From contig NZ_CP144913.1 in NCBI RefSeq assembly GCF_037198315.1, forward strand, positions 2,170,001 through 2,234,000: a stretch of DNA of 64,000 nucleotides, written 5' to 3'. Source of the DNA: Janibacter sp. A1S7 (GTDB lineage Bacteria > Actinomycetota > Actinomycetes > Actinomycetales > Dermatophilaceae). The position numbers and the translations under genes are program-made. Every line of letters starts with the position of its first letter. Position 1 is the stretch's first letter. Below the pieces are notes generated by a model. The model saw only the letters and a program-made list of their open reading frames with translations. It did not search any database and was not told where the DNA came from. Positions 35,015 to 44,226 of the stretch are shown piece after piece.

Positions 35015-35554
35015 ATGCCGACGGACCTCGACCGACATGAAGCGTGGCTCAGCCGCGAGGACCTGGACAACATCCGCGGGCGGGTGCCGATCCTCTACGT
35101 GGCCGCCGTCCCCGTGCGGGTGGCGGACAACGGCTCGGTGACCCGCGTCGGACTGCTCCTGCGGGCCTCGGACACGGGGACGATGGATCGTGAGCTCATC
35201 GCCGGGCGGGTCAACTACCACGAGCGGGTGCGCGATGCCCTCGTGCGGCACCTGGAGAAGGACCTGGGTCCGATGGCACTGCCCTCCGTCCCGGCCTCAC
35301 CCGTCCCCTTCACCGTCGCGGAGTTCTTCCCGACGCCGGGCATCACGCCCTTCCACGACCCACGGCAGCACGCGGTCGCGTTGAGCTTCATCGTGCCGGT
35401 GCGCGGTGACTGCGCCCCCCAGCAGGATGCCCTCGACCTCGCGTGGCTCACGCCGGAGGAGGCCGGCGAGACCGGTCTGCAGGCGGAGATGGCCGGGGGC
35501 CACGGCGCGCTGCTCCAGCAGGCGCTGGCGCACCTGGGGCACGGCGGCTTCTGA
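35015..35554 (+). CDS. DUF4916/NUDIX-like protein
   Basis: This 179-residue protein resembles the DUF4916 branch of NUDIX proteins: WLSREDLDNIRGRVPILYVAAVPVR at the start, GLLLRASDTGTMDRELIAGRV, and FTVAEFFPTPGITPFHDPRQHAVALSFIVPV. The canonical NUDIX box GX5EX7REUXEEXGU is not evident, so hydrolase activity should not be assumed. It follows the S component by 23 nt on the same strand and may be read with the B12 operon. A strong terminator follows 64 nt after its stop. Confidence 0.78.
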   Translation: MPTDLDRHEAWLSREDLDNIRGRVPILYVAAVPVRVADNGSVTRVGLLLRASDTGTMDRELIAGRVNYHERVRDALVRHLEKDLGPMALPSVPASPVPFTVAEFFPTPGITPFHDPRQHAVALSFIVPVRGDCAPQQDALDLAWLTPEEAGETGLQAEMAGGHGALLQQALAHLGHGGF

Positions 35555-35618
35555 GCCGAGACCCCGGGCGACCCGGTCGGCCCCTGCGGTGGCGGCACGC
35601 GATGGCTGCGCGACGGCA

Positions 35619-35650
35619 GTGCGGGCCCCCGCGGTCGCGGGGGCCCGCAC
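35619..35650. terminator. Strong bidirectional terminator
   Basis: A perfect 14-bp stem (35619-35632 with 35637-35650) closes a GGTC tetraloop. It lies between the convergent DUF4916 gene and the semialdehyde dehydrogenase gene, whose stop is 10 nt away. It probably ends both the cobalamin operon and the minus-strand dehydrogenase transcript. Confidence 0.88.
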
Positions 35651-35659
35651 GTGCAGTTC

Positions 35660-37042
35660 CTACTTCTTGACCGTCGAGGTGCGGCGCAGCCGGGTGTTGA
35701 CGAACTCTCCCATCCCCCAGCGGCCGAGCTCGCGTCCGAACCCGGACCGCTTGACACCACCGAAGGGCAACCCGGGAAGGGTCGTACCGTGCTCGTTCAC
35801 GTAGGCCATCCCGACCTCGAGCCGGTCGGCGATCTCCTGGGCACGGGAGACGTCCGTGCCCCACACCGAGCCGGACAGGCCGAAACTCACGTCGTTGGCG
35901 AGCGTGACCGCGTCATCGGTCGAGTCGACGCCGTAGACGACGGCGACGGGTCCGAAGATCTCCTCGCCGTAGGCATCCATGTCCTTGGTGACTCCGGTCA
36001 GCACGGCCGGACGCATGAAGGCGCCGTCCCCGTCGATCGCGTCACCTCCGGTGTGCAGCGTTGCCCCCTGCTCGACCGCTCGCTGGACCTGCGCCACAAC
36101 CGTGTCGCGGGCCGTGATCGAGGACAACGGCCCCACGGTCGTCTCCGGGTCGGTGGGGTCGGCGACCGTCGCGGACTCGAACTCCCGGACGATCGTCGCG
36201 ACGAAGTCATCGACACGACCATTCGGGACGATCATCCGCTTGGGTGAGTTGCACGCCTGCCCCGCGTTGGACAGTCGGGCGGCCGCAGCGATCTGTGCGG
36301 TCGTCTCGAGGTCGCCGTCATCGAGCACGATCAGGGCATCTGAACCGCCCAGCTCGAGAACGGCCTTCTTCAGGTTCCTTCCGGCGGTCTCGGCGACGGA
36401 CGCACCGGCGCGCTCGCTTCCGGTCAGGGAAATGCCCTGCACGCGGGGATCGGCAATCATGTCCGCGATCTGCTCGTTCGTGGCGAACACGTTGATGTAG
36501 GCGTCCTCGGGGACCCCGGCCGCGTGGACGATCTCGGCCATGACCTCCGCAGAGGCCGCGCAGATCGGGGCGTGCTTCAAGACGATGGTGTTCCCGGCCA
36601 TCAGGTTCGGACCCACGAATCGGGCCACCTGGTAGTAGGGGTAGTTCCACGGCATGACCCCGACGAGCGGACCGACGGGGGTGGTCTCGACGAGCGACTC
36701 GTCGGAGCCCTGGGGGTCGAGGACCTCCGGTTCGAGCAGGGCAGGTCCATGGTCCGCGTACCAGCGGTAGATCGCCCCCGCGAGGTCGACCTCGCCCTGG
36801 GCTTCGGCCAGAGGCTTGCCCATCTCGGTGGAGATCACGGTCGCGAGCTCGTCCCGGCGCGCATCGTAGGCATCCGCGATGTGGGTCATCATCCGGGCGC
36901 GCTCGGCGGCAGGGGTCGTCCGCCACGACGCGAACGCCTGCGTCGATCGGGCGAGGACCTGCGGGACGTCGGCGTCGGTCAGCTCATCGAACTCGCGCAC
37001 GACCTCACCGGTGGTCGGGTTTGCTGTCACGTACGTGGGCAT
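35660..37042 (-). CDS. NAD(P)-dependent succinate-semialdehyde dehydrogenase-like aldehyde dehydrogenase
   Basis: This 460-residue aldehyde dehydrogenase has the cofactor and catalytic regions: MPWNYPYYQVARFVGPNLMAG, ISLTGSERAG, the general-base motif LELGGSDA, and the nucleophile in NAGQACNSPKRM. It ends with the family-typical GGVKRSGFGRELG. The length (about 460) and the sequence around the nucleophile match the Sad/GabD-type group that oxidises succinate semialdehyde and related short aldehydes. The ATG at 37042 has AAAGG upstream. It diverges from an OhrR-like regulator, so oxidative or aldehyde stress may control it (inference). Confidence 0.9.
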   Translation of the reverse strand: MPTYVTANPTTGEVVREFDELTDADVPQVLARSTQAFASWRTTPAAERARMMTHIADAYDARRDELATVISTEMGKPLAEAQGEVDLAGAIYRWYADHGPALLEPEVLDPQGSDESLVETTPVGPLVGVMPWNYPYYQVARFVGPNLMAGNTIVLKHAPICAASAEVMAEIVHAAGVPEDAYINVFATNEQIADMIADPRVQGISLTGSERAGASVAETAGRNLKKAVLELGGSDALIVLDDGDLETTAQIAAAARLSNAGQACNSPKRMIVPNGRVDDFVATIVREFESATVADPTDPETTVGPLSSITARDTVVAQVQRAVEQGATLHTGGDAIDGDGAFMRPAVLTGVTKDMDAYGEEIFGPVAVVYGVDSTDDAVTLANDVSFGLSGSVWGTDVSRAQEIADRLEVGMAYVNEHGTTLPGLPFGGVKRSGFGRELGRWGMGEFVNTRLRRTSTVKK

Positions 37043-37220
37043 GTGTGGTGCCTTTCATCGGGTGGAGGAGGCGGGCGATGTCGTCACGCCGTTCGGCGAG
37101 CACTCGAGGACGGTGTGGTTCCGGGGCTTGGCAGCAGGTCGTGGACAACGGCCACGGCCCGCGCACGGAACACGTCCTTCGCACTCCTCGGTGAACTCGA
37201 CGATCCCGTCGAGTACTGTT

Positions 37221-37255
37221 CGATAATATCGTGCACGATCCAATCGCGCAATTGG
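37221..37255. promoter_or_regulatory. Inverted repeats in the OhrR/dehydrogenase divergent region
   Basis: CGATA-A-TATCG (37221-37231) is a perfect 5-bp inverted repeat in an AT-rich patch. CCAAT-N6-ATTGG (37240-37255) is a second one just before the regulator's ribosome site. Either is a plausible MarR/OhrR operator. Neither matches the best-known OhrR box closely. Confidence 0.4.
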
Positions 37256-37270
37256 AGGGCGCGGTAGGCT

Positions 37271-37744
37271 GTGTGGATGAGATCCACCCCCGCCCTTGAT
37301 CTCGAGCTGGACCACCAGCTCTGCTTCGCCCTGTACGACGCGAGCCGCGCGATGATCAGGGCGTACGGGCCGTTGCTGAGCGAACTCGGGCTCACCTACC
37401 CGCAATACATCACGATGCTCGTGCTGTGGGAGGCGCCGGACGCCGTCCCGGTCGGAACGATCGGCACCCGCCTGCACCTCAGCACGAGCACACTGACCCC
37501 GCTTCTCAAGCGCCTCGAGAGCCTCGAGCTCCTGAGGCGGGATCGCGACCCGGAGGACGAGCGGCGAGTGCTCGTGACGTTGACCAGTGCGGGCGAGGAG
37601 CTGCGTGATCGCGCCACGACGATTCCGTGCGAGATCGGTGCGCGCCTCGGTCTGGACGTTGCCGAGGAGGAACGACTTCGCGACACCTTGCGCCTGGTCG
37701 CCCACTCCCTCGACGCCGACGCGCCGCCCGTCGACCCTGCATGA
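37271..37744 (+). CDS. ohrR: OhrR-type MarR-family regulator (organic peroxide sensor)
   Basis: This 157-residue winged-helix protein carries the OhrR-specific N-terminus LDHQLCFALYDASRAMIRAY, with the lone peroxidatic Cys (residue 16 or 18 depending on start). GLTYPQYITMLVLWE and the wing DPEDERRVLVTLT follow. OhrR proteins are derepressed when this Cys is oxidised by organic hydroperoxides. GTG 37271 is 11 nt after GGAGGG; ATG 37277 is an alternative that would give the usual Cys15/16 numbering. No ohr peroxidase gene is nearby. The divergent neighbour is an aldehyde dehydrogenase, which is unusual. Confidence 0.85.
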   Translation: MWMRSTPALDLELDHQLCFALYDASRAMIRAYGPLLSELGLTYPQYITMLVLWEAPDAVPVGTIGTRLHLSTSTLTPLLKRLESLELLRRDRDPEDERRVLVTLTSAGEELRDRATTIPCEIGARLGLDVAEEERLRDTLRLVAHSLDADAPPVDPA

Positions 37745-37809
37745 CGCAGCCGGTGGCCGACGACAGGTGATGCACGCCTGGACCCCACGGGCCAGGACGT
37801 CGTGACTGC

Positions 37810-38571
37810 TTACCTGCTGAACTGGTCCTTCCTGCGGGTCATGTCCTTGCGGTCCTTGGTGTAGGCCTCCTCGTACGTCGGTGCCGTGCCGCCGAGGCGG
37901 GCCGGGTGGAAGCGCAGCTCGTCCCCCTTCGGCTCCGGGTAGGCCGCGATGGTCTCGTCGAGCATCCGCTTCATCACCTCGCGAAGGTGGGCGGTCACCT
38001 CGGCGACGTCGTCGTTGGGGCCGACGTGGATGGGCTCCCCGATCGTGATGTGGATCGGTGTGCTGGTCCGACCCAGCCGCTTGGGCACGTCCTTGGTCCA
38101 GATGCGGTGTGCGCCCCAGACGATCGTCGGCAGGATCGGCACGCCGGCGTCCTGGGCCATGCGTGCGGAGCCGGACTTCAACTCCTTGATCTCGAAGGAG
38201 CGGGACATCGTCGCCTCCGGGTAGACACCGACGATCTGTCCGTCGCGCAGCCGCTGGGTGGCCTCGACGAGGGCACCGGCGCCGGCACGACGATCGACCG
38301 GGATGTGCTTCAGGCCCCGCATGATCGGGCCCGCGACCCTGTGCTGCCAGATCGACTTCTTGGCCATGAAGCGCACCCAGCGCCTGCTCCTGCGGGCACC
38401 GAGCCCGGCGAAGACGAAGTCCATGTACCCGGTGTGGTTGATCGCCATCACGGCACCACCGCGGCGCGGGACGTGGGTCTCGCCCGTGATCGTGAAGCGG
38501 TATCCGTTGATGAGGAAGATGGCACGGGCGATGATGATGATCAGCCGGTAGAGGGGCTCGGGTGCACGCAT
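37810..38571 (-). CDS. 1-acyl-sn-glycerol-3-phosphate acyltransferase (PlsC-like)
   Basis: This 253-residue membrane-associated acyltransferase contains the HX4D catalytic motif NHTGYMDF (about residue 50), the substrate-binding block YPEATMSRS (in place of EGTR) and PILPTIVWGAHRIW. An N-terminal hydrophobic segment (LYRLIIIIARAIFLINGY) anchors it. The family transfers acyl chains to lysophosphatidic acid or similar lipids. The ATG at 38571 overlaps, on the opposite strand, with an ATG that is not the valS start. It is divergent from valS, with about 80 nt between the chosen starts. Confidence 0.88.
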   Translation of the reverse strand: MRAPEPLYRLIIIIARAIFLINGYRFTITGETHVPRRGGAVMAINHTGYMDFVFAGLGARRSRRWVRFMAKKSIWQHRVAGPIMRGLKHIPVDRRAGAGALVEATQRLRDGQIVGVYPEATMSRSFEIKELKSGSARMAQDAGVPILPTIVWGAHRIWTKDVPKRLGRTSTPIHITIGEPIHVGPNDDVAEVTAHLREVMKRMLDETIAAYPEPKGDELRFHPARLGGTAPTYEEAYTKDRKDMTRRKDQFSR

Positions 38572-38650
38572 GTCGACAGAGTACGACGTCCGCGCCCGAG
38601 CAGTGGCCCCGATTGGCAGGGCAGTCGGCGGGGATGGGAAGATTCGCCCC

Positions 38651-41290
38651 ATGACCGAGCACTCCCTGGCCCCTGACGCTGCCCGCATCCCGGAGCGTCC
38701 CTCCCTCGACGGGCTCGAGGAGAAGTGGGCCGCGGTATGGCGCGAGCAGGAGACCTATGCCTTCGACCGGACCGGTGGGCGCGAGCAGGTCTTCTCCATC
38801 GACACCCCGCCGCCGACCGCGAGCGGCAGCCTGCACATGGGGCACGTCTTCAGCTACACCCACACCGACTGCATGGCCCGCTACAAGCGGATGCAGGGGT
38901 TCAACGTCTTCTACCCGATCGGCTGGGACGACAACGGCCTGCCGACCGAGAAGCGGGTGCAGAACTACTACGGCGTCCGCGGCGACTCCTCGCTGGCTCA
39001 CGACCCGGACTTCACGCCCCCCTTCGCCGGGACGACGAAGACGGTCAAGGCCGCCGACCAGGTCCCGGTCAGCCGGCAGAACTTCATCGAGCTGTGCGAC
39101 GAGCTGACGGTCAAGGACGAGCAGGCCTTCGAGTCCCTCTTCCGCCGGCTGGGCTTCAGCCTCGACTGGAACATCCAGTACCGCACGATCGACGAGCACT
39201 CCCGCGCGACGGCCCAGACGGCCTTCCTGCGCAACCTCGCCCGCGGTGAGGCGTACACGGCCGAGGCACCCGGCCTGTGGGACGTCACCTTCCAGACCGC
39301 GGTCGCCCAGGCCGAGCTCGAAGCCCGCGACTACCCCGGCGCCTACCACCGGGTGGCCTTCCACGGCCCGGACGGACCGGTGCACATCGAGACCACGCGC
39401 CCCGAGCTGCTGCCGGCGTGCGTGGCACTCATCGCGCACCCTGACGACGATCGCTACCAGAGCCTCTTCGGCTCGCGGGTCACGTCCCCGATCTTCGGGG
39501 TCGAGGTCCCGGTCGTCGCCCATCGCGGCGCGGAGATGGACAAGGGCGCGGGCATCGCGATGTGCTGCACCTTCGGTGATCTCACCGACGTCATCTGGTG
39601 GCGCGAGCTGCAGCTGCCGACCCGCTCGGTCGTCAACCGCGCCGGCCGGATCGTCACCGAGGTCCCCGGGTGGATCTCCGGATCCGCGACCGGGACGCAG
39701 GTCTTCGAGCAGATGTCCGGCAAGACCGTCCACTCCGCCCGCCAGGTCGTCGTGGACGCCCTGATCGAGTCCGGGGACCTCGTCGGCGAGCCGGAGAAGA
39801 CCCAGCGCAAGGCGAACTTCTACGAGCGCGGCGAGAAGCCGTTGGAGATCGTCACCTCGCGCCAGTGGTACATCCGCAACGGCGGCAGGGACCACGAGTG
39901 GGAAGGGCGGTCGCTCAACTCCGCCCTCATCGACCGGGGCGACGAGATCGCCTTCCACCCGGAATTCATGAGGTCGCGCTACAAGAACTGGGTCGCCGGC
40001 CTCAACGGCGACTGGCTGATCTCGCGGCAGCGGTTCTTCGGCGTCCCGATCCCGGTCTGGTACGCCCTCGACAGGGACGGCGAGCCGCAGTACGAGTCGC
40101 CGCTCGTGCCCGAGGAGTCACAGCTGCCGATCGACCCCACCGCGAGCGTGCCGAGCGGGTACACCGAGGACCAGCGCGACCAGCCGGGCGGATTCACCGG
40201 TGACCCGGACGTCATGGACACCTGGGCCACCTCCTCCCTGTCGCCGCAGATCGCCGGTGACTGGCTGGGTCGAGAGCGCGGGGACAACGACCTCTTCGAC
40301 CGGGTCTTCCCGATGGATGTGCGCCCGCAGGGACACGACATCATTCGCACGTGGCTCTTCGCCAGCGTCGTGCGCGCCCACTTCGAGCACGGGAGCGCCC
40401 CCTGGAAGAACGCGGCGATCTCCGGCTGGATCCTCGACCCCGACCGGAAGAAGATGAGCAAGTCCAAGGGCAACGTCGTCACTCCCGAGGACGTCGTCGT
40501 CGAGCACAGCGCCGATGCGGTGCGCTACTGGGCTGCCTCCGGACGTCTGGGTACCGACGCGGCCTACGACACCGGGCAGATGAAGATCGGTCGTCGACTG
40601 GCGATCAAGTTGCTCAACGCGAGCAAGTTCGCGTTGGGGTTCGGCACCGTCGAGGGTGACCTGGCGGCTGCCGTGACCAACCCGCTGGACCAGTCGATGC
40701 TCGCCGGGCTCGGCCGGGTGATCACCGACGCGACCGCCGGCTTCGAGGGCTGGGACTACACGCGCAGCCTCTCGGTGACCGAGACCTTCTTCTGGACCTT
40801 CTGCGACGACTACATCGAGCTGGTCAAGGACCGCGCCCACGGCGGGGACGGTCGGGACCCGGCGGGGACGGACTCCGCTCGCGCCGCACTTCGCCTGGCG
40901 CTCGACGCGCAGCTGCGCCTGCTGGCGCCGATCCTGCCCTACGCCACCGAGGAGGTCTGGTCCTGGTGGCACGAGGGCTCGGTGCACCGTGCCACCTGGC
41001 CGACGACGAACGAGCTGCCCTCCGGCGGCGACCCGGCCGTCCTCGGTGCCGTCGGCGAGGCCCTCGGCCAGATCCGAAAAGCCAAGTCCGACGCCAAGGT
41101 CGGCATGCGCAGTCAAGTCACCTCGGCCACGCTCGTCGCCCCGGCCGCGACGGCCGAACTCGTCCGGGTCGGCGAGGCAGACCTGCGCAGTGCAGGACGG
41201 CTGACCGGATCCTTCGGGCACGCCGAGGGCGAGGAGATCGAGCTGCGCGACGTCGAGCTGATCCCCTTCGTCAAGCCGAAGAAGAACTGA
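38651..41290 (+). CDS. valS: Valyl-tRNA synthetase
   Basis: This 879-residue class I synthetase shows the HIGH motif in GSLHMGHVFSYTHTD (62-65), a CP1 editing domain, and KMSKS in DRKKMSKSKGNVVTPED (about residue 600). The anticodon-binding domain contains the usual helical run, and the protein ends FVKPKKN. The type without the long C-terminal coiled coil fits the PPPTASGSLHMGH lineage. ATG 38651 gives the typical N-terminus; an ATG at 38570 adds 27 unconserved residues. Its 3' end overlaps by 20 nt the convergent gene below. No T-box is visible upstream, unlike ileS. Confidence 0.96.
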   Translation: MTEHSLAPDAARIPERPSLDGLEEKWAAVWREQETYAFDRTGGREQVFSIDTPPPTASGSLHMGHVFSYTHTDCMARYKRMQGFNVFYPIGWDDNGLPTEKRVQNYYGVRGDSSLAHDPDFTPPFAGTTKTVKAADQVPVSRQNFIELCDELTVKDEQAFESLFRRLGFSLDWNIQYRTIDEHSRATAQTAFLRNLARGEAYTAEAPGLWDVTFQTAVAQAELEARDYPGAYHRVAFHGPDGPVHIETTRPELLPACVALIAHPDDDRYQSLFGSRVTSPIFGVEVPVVAHRGAEMDKGAGIAMCCTFGDLTDVIWWRELQLPTRSVVNRAGRIVTEVPGWISGSATGTQVFEQMSGKTVHSARQVVVDALIESGDLVGEPEKTQRKANFYERGEKPLEIVTSRQWYIRNGGRDHEWEGRSLNSALIDRGDEIAFHPEFMRSRYKNWVAGLNGDWLISRQRFFGVPIPVWYALDRDGEPQYESPLVPEESQLPIDPTASVPSGYTEDQRDQPGGFTGDPDVMDTWATSSLSPQIAGDWLGRERGDNDLFDRVFPMDVRPQGHDIIRTWLFASVVRAHFEHGSAPWKNAAISGWILDPDRKKMSKSKGNVVTPEDVVVEHSADAVRYWAASGRLGTDAAYDTGQMKIGRRLAIKLLNASKFALGFGTVEGDLAAAVTNPLDQSMLAGLGRVITDATAGFEGWDYTRSLSVTETFFWTFCDDYIELVKDRAHGGDGRDPAGTDSARAALRLALDAQLRLLAPILPYATEEVWSWWHEGSVHRATWPTTNELPSGGDPAVLGAVGEALGQIRKAKSDAKVGMRSQVTSATLVAPAATAELVRVGEADLRSAGRLTGSFGHAEGEEIELRDVELIPFVKPKKN

Positions 41291-42020
41291 GCGTTCCCCC
41301 GTCCGACGCCCGGCGCAGCGCCTCCGGGGTCGGGTCGGGGTTCAGGTGCGGCACCCGCCACGGGGCCACGGCCGGCAACCCGCTGCCCACCCGACGGTGT
41401 CCGGTGGGCTGGACCAGGATCCACGGGACCGACCAGCCGCCCAGGTCGAGGCGTCGCGTGGCGAAGGCGACCTCGGTCAGGGGCAGCACCCGGCCGGAGC
41501 TCGGCTCGTACGCCAGTAGCTCACCGCTTCGTGTACCCGGGATGACGAGGACGATGTGGCGCGGCAGCAGGGTGTTGCCCACGTAGAGAGCAGCCGGTTC
41601 CCCGTCGACGACGAGATCGGTCAGCCGGCGGTACCGGGCGCGCAGCGACTCCTGCGAGTGGCCCCGGACCGAGACCAACCGATAGCGCGTCCCCACCCTC
41701 GAGGAGCCGCGCTCCAGCTCGTGCTTCAGGCCCCACGGCGGTGTCCCCATGGCCCTCGGCCACGCGATGGTCATCCCCCCGGCCGGCGTCGTCCAGCCGT
41801 TCGTGCGGGCCTGGACGGTGCGCTCCCAGGATGCGAAGCGTTCGGCCTGCGTCCTGCCCTCGGCGCCGGGGACCGGGTGGCCCTCACCGTGGACGACCCA
41901 CCGGGAGAAGGGCGCGTCGACGAGCATCCGGGCCACGGTCGCGCACGCCGAACCGCAGGTCGTCGGACTCTGCTGTCGCGGGCCCGATGACCCGGTCGTC
42001 AACCGGAAGGGTGCGCTCAC
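41271..42020 (-). CDS. Putative papain-like/C39-like cysteine peptidase-fold protein
   Basis: This 249-residue protein has no confident family, but it shows a papain-like triad layout. It has QQSPTTCGSACATVARML near the N-terminus (Gln-x-Cys pattern, Cys about 22), RHIVLVIPG (His) about 150 residues later, and LAYEPSSGRVLPLT after that. This resembles C39-like peptidases and NlpC-type amidases. There is no signal peptide, so it probably acts in the cytoplasm. The last codons overlap the 3' end of valS on the other strand. The stop of clpX's transcription unit lies just upstream (clpX ends 21 nt before its start), so it may be transcribed with clpX. Confidence 0.6.
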   Translation of the reverse strand: MSAPFRLTTGSSGPRQQSPTTCGSACATVARMLVDAPFSRWVVHGEGHPVPGAEGRTQAERFASWERTVQARTNGWTTPAGGMTIAWPRAMGTPPWGLKHELERGSSRVGTRYRLVSVRGHSQESLRARYRRLTDLVVDGEPAALYVGNTLLPRHIVLVIPGTRSGELLAYEPSSGRVLPLTEVAFATRRLDLGGWSVPWILVQPTGHRRVGSGLPAVAPWRVPHLNPDPTPEALRRASDGGTLSSSSA

Positions 42021-42041
42021 CCGACCATTGTCTCAGGTGGG

Positions 42042-43319
42042 TCAGGCGGAACGCTTGTGCTTGCGCTTGCCGCTCTCCTCGTGGCGCACGATCGTCGGCA
42101 GGACGTTGTCGCGCACGACTTCCTCCGTGACGACGATCTGCTTGATCCCTTCGTCGCTCGGGGCATCGAACATCACCGGGAGGAGCACCTCCTCGAGGAT
42201 CGCCCGCAGACCACGCGCACCGGTCCCACGGGCGATCGCGGACTCGGCGATCGCCTCGAGAGCATCATCGGTGAACTCCAGGTCCACACCGTCGATGCCG
42301 AACATCTTGCGGTACTGCTTGACCAGTGCGTTCTTCGGCTCGGACAGGATCTCCACCAGCGCCTGGCGATCGAGCGGGCTGACGGTGGTGATGATCGGCA
42401 GACGGCCGATGAACTCCGGGATGAGACCGAACTTCATCAGGTCCTCGGGCATGACCTCGGTGATCGCCTCGGCCAGGTCGGTGGACTTGTGCAGCTCGGA
42501 GCCGAAGCCCAGCCCCTTCTTGCCCACGCGCGACTCGATGATCTTCTCCAGACCGGCAAAGGCGCCACCGACGACGAAGAGGACATTCGTCGTGTCGATC
42601 TGGATGAACTCCTGGTGCGGGTGCTTGCGTCCACCCTGCGGTGGGACCGAGGCGGTCGTGCCCTCGAGGATCTTCAGCAGCGCCTGCTGCACGCCCTCGC
42701 CGGAGACGTCACGGGTGATCGAAGGGTTCTCCGACTTGCGGGCGACCTTGTCGACCTCATCGATGTAGATGATCCCCTGCTCGGCCTTCTTGGTGTCGTA
42801 GTCGGCCGCCTGGATGAGCTTCAGCAGGATGTTCTCGACGTCCTCGCCGACGTAACCGGCCTCGGTCAGTGCCGTGGCGTCGGCGATGGCGAAGGGGACG
42901 TTGAGCATCCGCGCGAGCGTCTGGGCGAGGTAGGTCTTGCCGCATCCGGTCGGGCCGATGAGCAGGATGTTGGACTTGGCGATGTCGACATGGTCCTCGT
43001 CGCGCTTGGCGGCGGCACCGTCGTCGGCCTGGATGCGCTTGTAGTGGTTGTAGACCGCGACGGCCAGCGCCTTCTTCGCCTTGTCCTGACCCACGATGTA
43101 CGTCTCGAGGAAGTCGAAGATCTCGCGCGGCTTGGGCAGCTCGTCGAGGCCGAGGTCACCGGTGTCGGTCAGCTCCTCCTCGATGATCTCGTTGCACAGG
43201 TCGATGCACTCGTCGCAGATGTACACGCCCGGACCGGCGATGAGCTTCTTGACCTGCTTCTGCGACTTGCCGCAGAAGGAACACTTGAGCAGGTCGCCAC
43301 TCTCTCCGACTCGTGCCAC
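42042..43319 (-). CDS. clpX: ATP-dependent Clp protease ATP-binding subunit ClpX
   Basis: This 425-residue AAA+ unfoldase begins with a C4 zinc-binding domain (KCSFCGKSQ and ICDECIDLC). It has Walker A GPTGCGKT, Walker [10 protein letters not shown], a GYVGEDVEN pore region, and the GFG loop VGKKGLGFG that docks to ClpP, plus the C-terminal sensor-2 [13 protein letters not shown]. It delivers substrates to ClpP1P2. GTG 43319 is preceded by GAGAGGA. It is separated from clpP2 by a hairpin terminator and a 200-nt region with a ClgR-type box, so it has its own promoter. Confidence 0.98.
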   Translation of the reverse strand: MARVGESGDLLKCSFCGKSQKQVKKLIAGPGVYICDECIDLCNEIIEEELTDTGDLGLDELPKPREIFDFLETYIVGQDKAKKALAVAVYNHYKRIQADDGAAAKRDEDHVDIAKSNILLIGPTGCGKTYLAQTLARMLNVPFAIADATALTEAGYVGEDVENILLKLIQAADYDTKKAEQGIIYIDEVDKVARKSENPSITRDVSGEGVQQALLKILEGTTASVPPQGGRKHPHQEFIQIDTTNVLFVVGGAFAGLEKIIESRVGKKGLGFGSELHKSTDLAEAITEVMPEDLMKFGLIPEFIGRLPIITTVSPLDRQALVEILSEPKNALVKQYRKMFGIDGVDLEFTDDALEAIAESAIARGTGARGLRAILEEVLLPVMFDAPSDEGIKQIVVTEEVVRDNVLPTIVRHEESGKRKHKRSA

Positions 43320-43439
43320 GTCCGATCCTCTCTGCCTGGTGTGCCGACCCGTCCGGCCGCCTGTGTGTCGACGCTACCCAAAACGGGGTGTCTCGGACCC
43401 CATTCGACACCCCCGGACGGGCACGCGTCGCCCTTGTCC

Positions 43440-43450
43440 GCTATGAGCGG
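43440..43450 (-). promoter_or_regulatory. ClgR-type operator upstream of clpX
   Basis: The minus strand reads CGCTCATAGCG, an exact match to the ClgR core CGCYNANRGCG described for corynebacteria. It is flanked to give a TCCGCT-N3-AGCGGA palindrome (43438-43452). It lies 120 nt upstream of the clpX start, beyond the clpP2 terminator. ClgR is an activator of clp genes in actinobacteria. Regulation here is inferred. Confidence 0.6.
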
Positions 43451-43476
43451 AACGGTAGCGGCTCCCCCGGGACAGC

Positions 43477-43508
43477 ACGAAGGGCCCCGGAGGTCCGAGG
43501 CCCTTCGT
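43477..43508 (-). terminator. Terminator after clpP2
   Basis: A perfect 10-bp stem ACGAAGGGCC/GGCCCTTCGT (43477-43486 and 43499-43508) begins 12 nt after the clpP2 stop on the minus strand. It separates the clpP1P2 unit from clpX. Confidence 0.75.
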
Positions 43509-43520
43509 CGTCGTGCCCGT

Positions 43521-44195
43521 TCAGTCCTCGAGGGAGGCCTTGCGCGGGCTGAGCACCTCGTCGATGAGGCCGTACTCCTTGGCCTCCTCGGCGGAGAGGA
43601 TCTTGTCGCGCTCGATGTCCTCGCGCACCTCCTCGGCGGTCTTGCCCGAGTGGCTCGCCCAGGTCTCCTCGAGCCAGGTGCGCATCCGCAGCACCTCGTT
43701 GGCCTGGATCTCGATGTCGCTGGCCTGGCCGTACTCACCGCCGGCGAGTGCCGGCTGGTGGATGAGCACGCGGGCATTGGGCAGGGCGAAGCGCTTGCCC
43801 GGCGCGCCGGCACCCAGCAGCACCGCGGCCGCGGACGCCGCCTGGCCGATCACGAAGGTCTGGATGTCCGGCCGGATGTACTGCATCGTGTCGTAGATCG
43901 CGGTCATGGCCGTGAACGAGCCGCCGGGGCTGTTGATGTACATGAGGATGTCGCGCTCGGGCTCCATGGACTCGAGCACGAGCAGCTGGGCGATGACGTC
44001 GTCGGCCGAGGCGTCGTCCACCTGCACACCGAGGAAGATGATCCGGTCCTCGAAGAGCTTGGTGTACGGATCCGTGCGCTTCATGCCGTACGAGGTGCGC
44101 TCCTCGAACTGCGGCAGGACGTAGCGGTTCGACGGGCCGGGGCGCATCGGGGCGCCACCCGGCTGGTTGGTACGGAGCTGGGGGTCGAAGTTCAT
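43521..44195 (-). CDS. clpP2: ATP-dependent Clp protease proteolytic subunit 2
   Basis: This 224-residue serine protease subunit has catalytic Ser121 in GQAASAAAVLL and His146 in RVLIHQP. The YINSPGGS handle loop and the IERDKILSAEEAKEYGLIDEV region holding the Asp are also present. An N-terminal extension with NQPGGAPMRPGPSNRYVLPQ precedes the mature core; ClpP2 of actinobacteria is usually processed there. The ATG has AGGAGA upstream. It is co-transcribed with clpP1 (31 nt gap) and forms a mixed ClpP1P2 tetradecamer. Confidence 0.97.
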   Translation of the reverse strand: MNFDPQLRTNQPGGAPMRPGPSNRYVLPQFEERTSYGMKRTDPYTKLFEDRIIFLGVQVDDASADDVIAQLLVLESMEPERDILMYINSPGGSFTAMTAIYDTMQYIRPDIQTFVIGQAASAAAVLLGAGAPGKRFALPNARVLIHQPALAGGEYGQASDIEIQANEVLRMRTWLEETWASHSGKTAEEVREDIERDKILSAEEAKEYGLIDEVLSPRKASLED

Positions 44196-44226
44196 GGGGT
44201 CTCCTGATGGCTCGCGGGGAAGGGGC

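Noticed and set aside
37055..39958. 967-codon minus-strand frame across ohrR, plsC and the start of valS
   Set aside because: It overlaps three recognisable genes in other frames, and the product is compositionally biased without motifs.
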